From a virus, in IMG/VR virus record IMGVR_UViG_3300004463_000329, positions 1 through 33,157 of that record: a stretch of 33,157 nucleotides of DNA. The stretch is one strand, 5' to 3'. A program made the translations under genes and the position numbers. Position 1 is the stretch's first letter. Each line of letters opens with the position of its first letter. Positions 29,135 to 33,157 of the stretch are shown piece by piece. The notes under the pieces were generated by a model. The model saw only the letters and a program-made list of their open reading frames with translations, was not told the DNA's origin and did no database searches.

Positions 29135-30004
29135 GTGAAGCAGATCGGCATCATCGACGTGAAGACCGCGCAGCTGGCCGACCTGCCCTACCAGGGCGAG
29201 GGGGTGTGGCTGCGCGCGATCGACGACGCCGACCTGCCGATCTACGTCTGGAACTACGACAGCGCGGCCTGGGTGCTGCTCGACCAGGCCAGCGGCACGG
29301 CCAATTTCGCGGCCATCGGCGGCGCCCCGACCGACAACCCGGCGCTGGCCAGCGCGCTCAATGCGCGCGTGCCCGCCACGCGCACCGTCAACGGCCAGCC
29401 CCTGTCGGGCGACGTGACGATCGACAAGGCCAGCGTGGGCCTCGGCAACGCGGACGACACCGCCGACGCCGACAAGCCGGTGAGCGGCCCGCAGGCGGCT
29501 GCCGACGACCTGCGCGGCAAGGTCACGCTGTTGACCACGGCGCAGCTCGCCGCGCCGACCGCCGGGCAGCTGGCCGACCTGCGCGCGGTGTACGTCTGCT
29601 CCGACCAGGCGCCGTACCGGCGCTACCGCAGCGACGGGCGCCGGCTGTACCTGCTGCCCGACGCGCTGGAGGAATCCAGCGCCTTCAACCGCCAGTCTGG
29701 CCGCATCGAGGTGGACGACGCGCTCGGCTTCTACCAGGAAGGCCCGACCCAGGGCAGCAAGCTCATCAGCTCGACCCCCAAGCGCTTTGCCGGCTTCGTG
29801 CTGCAGGCCACCAGCACGATCACGCGCGTGACGTTCTGGGACCAGTCCACGGCCACCGCCAGCGGCTCCAAGCTGATGGAAATCACCAGCGGGCTGACCG
29901 CCGGCGCCGAGTTCCTGATGGAAGAAGCGGTATCGCCGCTGAACGGCATCTACATGGAGGTGGCCGGCGGAACCGGCACCTTCAACGTCAAGCGCGAGGG
30001 ATGA
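29135..30004 (+). CDS. Tail fibre or collar-like protein
   Basis: GTG at 29135 has GGGAGG upstream. Residues 83-118 contain the phage fibre repeat 'TVNGQPLSGDVTIDKASVGL' then 'GNADDTADADKPVS', typical of shafts and collar domains of tail fibres. The C-terminal 130 residues form a beta-rich domain ('IEVDDALGFYQEGP', 'FAGFVLQATSTITRVTFWDQ', 'NGIYMEVAGG'). It probably links the tail to the tailspike encoded two genes later. No C-type lectin or diversity-generating signal is present. Confidence 0.7.
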   Translation: MKQIGIIDVKTAQLADLPYQGEGVWLRAIDDADLPIYVWNYDSAAWVLLDQASGTANFAAIGGAPTDNPALASALNARVPATRTVNGQPLSGDVTIDKASVGLGNADDTADADKPVSGPQAAADDLRGKVTLLTTAQLAAPTAGQLADLRAVYVCSDQAPYRRYRSDGRRLYLLPDALEESSAFNRQSGRIEVDDALGFYQEGPTQGSKLISSTPKRFAGFVLQATSTITRVTFWDQSTATASGSKLMEITSGLTAGAEFLMEEAVSPLNGIYMEVAGGTGTFNVKREG

Positions 30005-30008
30005 CACC

Positions 30009-30332
30009 ATGCCAGCGCTCAACCCCAACACCGGGCGCCTGCTGGCGCAGCGTGCGCGCCAGATCCTGATCCCGTTGACGGCCAGCGGCCGCGCCTGGGC
30101 CGGCGGCGGCGTTTACTCGGGCCTGCGCGTGACCGCCCAGACCACGGCCGGCTCGGGCATCAAGGTGTACGACGGCGACGCCAACGACAAGGTGCTGATC
30201 CACACCATCGCCGCGCCGGTGGTGGGGCAGGCCTTCTACCGCCCGACCGGCAAGCGCCACGCGCTGCGCAACGGCCTGTTCGTCGAACTGCTGGGCACCG
30301 GGCAGACCGTCGACGTGCAGGTGGGAGGCTGA
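30009..30332 (+). CDS. Small beta-rich structural protein, 107 aa
   Basis: ATG at 30009 follows the fibre stop by four bases. The product reads as a small beta-sandwich: 'RARQILIPLTASGRAW', 'GIKVYDGDANDKVLIHTIAA', 'HALRNGLFVELLGTGQTVDV'. Comparable 100-residue proteins lie between fibre and spike genes in other phages. No activity is known. Confidence 0.6.
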   Translation: MPALNPNTGRLLAQRARQILIPLTASGRAWAGGGVYSGLRVTAQTTAGSGIKVYDGDANDKVLIHTIAAPVVGQAFYRPTGKRHALRNGLFVELLGTGQTVDVQVGG

Positions 30333-30333
30333 C

Positions 30334-32100
30334 ATGGCGGATTTTCGCGTCGGCCCGGCCAGCTACGCCACCGGCAGCGGCGACGGCAGCGGATGGGGCG
30401 CGGCCAACGTCCTGACCGCCAAGCAGGCCAGCGACATGATCGCCGCCGGCACCATCGTGGCCGGTGATCGCGTGTTGTTCGGCGGCTCGCTCGGCCACTA
30501 CGGCCTGGCCGACGTAGCGCTGTTCCCGGCCGCCAGCCGCGCGCTCAACTCGGGCTACCCGGCCGGCACCCAGGTGGGCACCGGTGGCGAGAACGGCGGG
30601 ATCACCTTCGGCACCGCGCAAAGCGGCGCGTCCAAGGCCAGCGGCATCACGTTCGAGGGCGCCGGCGACGGCGCGCGCAGCGTGTGGGACCTGCACGGCG
30701 GCCGCACGGTGGCGCAGCGCCAGATTGCCGGGCTGTGCTTCCGCGGCGAGAAGATGGTGGTGCGCAACTTCGAGGTGAACGGCCCCGACTGCGACTACCT
30801 CACCAACATCAACACCGCGGCCAGCGGCAACCAGCCGGAGACGCTGAGTTTCGAGAACCTGTGCGTGGCGGTGTTCGGCGGCGGCAACACCATCGAGTTC
30901 AACAAGCTCAACGGCAACGCCGGCCCCAACGGTTTCAGCCGCTACGCGCTGTACGTGCTGCTGCCCAACGACAGCCAGGGCGCCAACTACGGCAAGCACC
31001 TGACCACCGTGATCCGGCGCAACGACCTGTCGGGCAGTTTCCAGGGCCTGCGGGTGGACCCGGGCGGGCCCGGCGGCGGCGGGCAGATCCTGCGCTACGG
31101 CACCGCGCTGGAGGTGTACGACAACGACCTGCACGATGCCGCCTGGGGCCGGCGCTCGGGGGACGCCGCGCTGCCGTACAACGCCCAGAGCCACGGCGGC
31201 CACGCCTCCGTCAGCGGGGCCTTCTACGGGCGCTCGTTCTTCAACGGCAACCGCCTGTGGGGCGACTGCCAGGACGCGCTGGACCTCATCACCGCCGGCA
31301 TGGACGTGTGCTGGAACCTGGTGCGCGACATCCAGAGCGTCGATCCGGTCATCTGGCAGTGGAGCGGCAGCGCGTGGTTCCAGGCCGCGTGGACCGGCAA
31401 CCGCAACGGCAACGGCTTGAAGCTGGGTTTCACCGGCGTGGACGGCACCGCGCCGAGTGTCTGGCTGGGCAGCGACGGCGTGAGCGGCGGCTCGTCGGCG
31501 GTGGCCGAGGCGGGCAACCGCTGCGTGGGCAACCGGGTGTACCGCACCTCGGGCGCCGGCGTGACCACCAACAACTCGAACGGCATGTTCATCGCGCACA
31601 ACGAGTTCCTGGACACCCAGCTGGCGTGCGTGCTGCTGTACGCCAAGGCGGGCAACCAGTTCGTGATGAACAACTACGGCCGGCTGGCCAGCAACAACGT
31701 GGCCGGCGTGGCCTGCATCGACATCGGCGCCGGCGTGCGGGTGTGGGAGTTCAACAACATCTGGAACGCCGGGTCCAACGCGGCCGCGCGTTCGGCCTAC
31801 GAGTGGAACAACCGCAGCACCGCCGCGCGCACCTACGGCAAGAACCTGCATGTCAACGGCCGCCACCAGAGCCCGGAGGGCGGCTCGGCCTACGTCGGCA
31901 CGCTGGACGTGAACGGCGGCGCCGCGCAGGCCATCAACTACGTCGAAGGCGCGGGCTTCCCGCTCGGCGATGCGCTGCAGGGCCTGGCCGACGCCGAGTG
32001 CCTTCGCACCGCGCGCAGCGCCGGGATGCTGCGCGACATCAACCAGCAACCCATCTGGTTGCCCAACAACCTCGGCCCCTACACCCGGCCGGCCGCCTGA
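30334..32100 (+). CDS. Tailspike with right-handed beta-helix (pectate-lyase-like)
   Basis: The 588-residue protein has an N-terminal 'DFRVGPASYATGSGDGSGWG' and 'AGDRVLFGGSLG' typical of beta-helix starts. It continues with many short Asn/Gly-rich coils: 'ITFEGAGDGARSVWDLHGG', 'MVVRNFEVNG', 'TTVIRRNDLSGSFQGLRVDP', 'ALEVYDNDLHDA', 'NRVYRTSGAGVTTNNSNGMF' and 'FVMNNYGRLASNN'. This fold is used by phage tailspikes that bind or cut surface polysaccharide. Asp/Glu residues that could be catalytic are present but cannot be singled out by eye. It overlaps no neighbour and lies just before lysis genes. Confidence 0.8.
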   Translation: MADFRVGPASYATGSGDGSGWGAANVLTAKQASDMIAAGTIVAGDRVLFGGSLGHYGLADVALFPAASRALNSGYPAGTQVGTGGENGGITFGTAQSGASKASGITFEGAGDGARSVWDLHGGRTVAQRQIAGLCFRGEKMVVRNFEVNGPDCDYLTNINTAASGNQPETLSFENLCVAVFGGGNTIEFNKLNGNAGPNGFSRYALYVLLPNDSQGANYGKHLTTVIRRNDLSGSFQGLRVDPGGPGGGGQILRYGTALEVYDNDLHDAAWGRRSGDAALPYNAQSHGGHASVSGAFYGRSFFNGNRLWGDCQDALDLITAGMDVCWNLVRDIQSVDPVIWQWSGSAWFQAAWTGNRNGNGLKLGFTGVDGTAPSVWLGSDGVSGGSSAVAEAGNRCVGNRVYRTSGAGVTTNNSNGMFIAHNEFLDTQLACVLLYAKAGNQFVMNNYGRLASNNVAGVACIDIGAGVRVWEFNNIWNAGSNAAARSAYEWNNRSTAARTYGKNLHVNGRHQSPEGGSAYVGTLDVNGGAAQAINYVEGAGFPLGDALQGLADAECLRTARSAGMLRDINQQPIWLPNNLGPYTRPAA

Positions 32101-32129
32101 CCCCCCATCCACCCATGAAGGCCACCCAC

Positions 32130-32564
32130 ATGACCGAGCCCGCATCCTCCGCAGCAGCCGGCATTGCCGCCTGGAAGCTCGGCCTGCTCACCAAACTGGG
32201 CGGCCTGCTCGGCGCCGGTGTGATCGGCGGGCTGCTGGCCGCGGCGGCCGACCCGGCCGAGGCGATGCCCGACAGGCGCAAGCGCTTCAAGTTGATCGTC
32301 ACCCAGGTGACGGCCGGCGGCACGCTGTCGATCGCCTGCACGCCGGCGGTGGTGCGCTGGCTGGACAGCACGCTCGACTGGATCGACCTGGACGCCTGCG
32401 CGACGATGCACGACTGCATCGGGCGCTGGGCCGAGGTGGCGCTACCGGTGGCGCTGCTGATCGGCGCGCTGTCGATGGGCATCCTCGGCGCGGCGGTCAA
32501 GTTGCGCGCCATCGTGCGTGATCGCGGCGCCGCCGCGCTGGCCAAGAAAGCGGGGCTCGAATGA
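32130..32564 (+). CDS. Holin-like three-pass membrane protein
   Basis: I prefer ATG 32130, which has AAGG eight bases upstream, over ATG 32115, which has none. The 144-residue product has three hydrophobic segments: 'WKLGLLTKLGGLLGAGVIGG', 'VTAGGTLSIACTPAVVRWL', and 'VALPVALLIGALSMGILGAA', with charged loops and a basic C-terminus. Three-pass topology and position directly before an endolysin (4-base overlap) fit a class I holin, which forms holes in the inner membrane at the set lysis time. A dual start at 32115/32130 could give holin and antiholin forms. Confidence 0.65.
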   Translation: MTEPASSAAAGIAAWKLGLLTKLGGLLGAGVIGGLLAAAADPAEAMPDRRKRFKLIVTQVTAGGTLSIACTPAVVRWLDSTLDWIDLDACATMHDCIGRWAEVALPVALLIGALSMGILGAAVKLRAIVRDRGAAALAKKAGLE

Positions 32565-33157
32565 TCACCGCGGCGCGCTGGCTGGAGGTGCTGACGGCCT
32601 GCGGCGTGCGCGCCAGCGTGGCCGCGCAGTGGGTGCGCCACTTCGAGGCGCAGGTGCAGCCGCATGCGTTCAGCCTGGGCATGCGCGAGCTCGACGACTT
32701 CCTCGCGCAGATCCTGCACGAGAGCGCCCAGCTGGAGTGCACCAGCGAGAACCTGAACTACTCGGCGCAGCGCCTGACCGAGGTGTGGCCGGGGCGGTTC
32801 CCGAGCGTGGGCGACGCGATGCGCTGCGCCTACAACCCGGAGGCCCTGGCCAACACGGTTTACGGCGGCCGACTGGGCAACAACGCCTGGGGCGACGGCT
32901 TCAAGTACCGCGGGCGCGGCGTGGTGCAGGTGACGGGGCGCGCCAATTACGCCCTGCTGGCCGCGCTCACCGGCCTGCCGCTGCTGGAGCAGCCCGAGCT
33001 GCTGGAGCAGCCCGACGCCGCCCTGCGCTCGGCAGTGCTGTGGTGGGAGCGCAAGGTGCCCGACGAGGCCATCGACACCATCGACCGGGTGACGCGCGCC
33101 GTCAACGGCGGCCTCAACGGCCTGGCCGACCGCCGCAAGAAATACGCTGCAGCGCAT
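32561..33157 (+). CDS. GH19 chitinase-like endolysin, 3' end outside window
   Basis: ATG at 32561 overlaps the holin stop (ATGA). The 199 visible residues match glycoside hydrolase family 19 endolysins. The catalytic Glu54 lies in 'QILHESAQLE' with Glu63 in 'TSENLNYSAQRLTEVWPGRF'. 'YNPEALANTVYGGRLGNN' and 'GFKYRGRGVVQVTGRANYAL' follow, then 'RRVTRAVNGGLNGLADRRK'-like closing motif. It cuts the glycan strands of peptidoglycan after the holin acts. No stop occurs before the right edge, so a few terminal residues are missing. There is no signal peptide, in keeping with holin-dependent release. Confidence 0.88.
   Translation, partial: MITAARWLEVLTACGVRASVAAQWVRHFEAQVQPHAFSLGMRELDDFLAQILHESAQLECTSENLNYSAQRLTEVWPGRFPSVGDAMRCAYNPEALANTVYGGRLGNNAWGDGFKYRGRGVVQVTGRANYALLAALTGLPLLEQPELLEQPDAALRSAVLWWERKVPDEAIDTIDRVTRAVNGGLNGLADRRKKYAAAH

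Noticed and set aside
29135-32100. Possible diversity-generating retroelement target in the fibre or tailspike
   Set aside because: No C-type lectin variable repeat and no reverse transcriptase or template repeat was seen in the window.
30160-32145. 661-residue minus-strand frame opposite the tailspike
   Set aside because: Val/Ala/His-rich shadow; the plus-strand beta-helix protein explains the region.
32981-33016. 18-bp tandem duplication in the endolysin gene (17 of 18 identical)
   Set aside because: It encodes Leu-Leu-Glu-Gln-Pro twice in a place where GH19 enzymes normally have a similar Pro-Glu-Leu repeat, so no recent insertion is needed to explain it.

Overview
The window is almost entirely a temperate, short-tailed (podovirus-like) phage or prophage. 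It shows no tRNA, rRNA, insertion sequence, CRISPR array or recognisable bacterial housekeeping gene. The DNA is very GC-rich with strong G/C third-position bias, and the protein flavour (N4-gp56-type coat, P22-type portal, alanine-rich proteins) fits a phage of a GC-rich betaproteobacterium such as a Burkholderiales host. That host is an inference and cannot be pinned down from this sequence. No integrase or att site is visible, so prophage versus free phage cannot be decided.

Layout: (i) 1-6126, minus strand: an early-left operon with tightly overlapping genes. It carries small early proteins, an ERF-type single-strand annealing protein, a PD-(D/E)XK exonuclease-like protein, a long coiled-coil protein, a winged-helix protein and a DUF2303 protein cut by the left edge. 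(ii) 6162-6203: a leftward promoter covered by two 16-bp operators. (iii) 6296-8260, plus strand: a five-gene island of secreted and membrane proteins, including a signal-peptide-bearing HNH nuclease, closed by a clear terminator at 8283. (iv) 8428-9638: the immunity region. A STAS-like gene converges on a CI-like repressor, which diverges from a Cro-like gene across three more copies of the same operator. (v) 9639-16341, plus strand: early-right genes with a structured RNA after cro, a possible ribbon-helix-helix regulator, an HNH-like protein, an orphan DNA methyltransferase, two replication proteins with an origin-like repeat cluster inside the first, and a nin-like set with DUF1367, a PD-(D/E)XK nuclease and a YbcO-like nuclease. 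(vi) 16342-16570: a noncoding early/late junction with three hairpins. (vii) 16571-30004: packaging and virion genes: small and large terminase, portal, a scaffold-like protein, a small CsrA-like protein, a structured leader, N4-gp56 coat, adaptor-like proteins and a fibre. (viii) 30009-33157: a small structural protein, a beta-helix tailspike, a holin and a GH19 endolysin cut by the right edge.

How it works together (inference from lambda-like logic): the repressor and Cro compete for five CTACCG-N4-CGGTAG operators that control both the left (recombination) and right (replication) early operons. The right operon then leads into the packaging, structural and lysis genes. The most unusual pieces are the secreted HNH/membrane island between the two operator clusters, the CsrA-like gene placed directly before the coat-gene leader, the heptamer repeats inside the replication gene, and a histone-H1-like tail on the small terminase.
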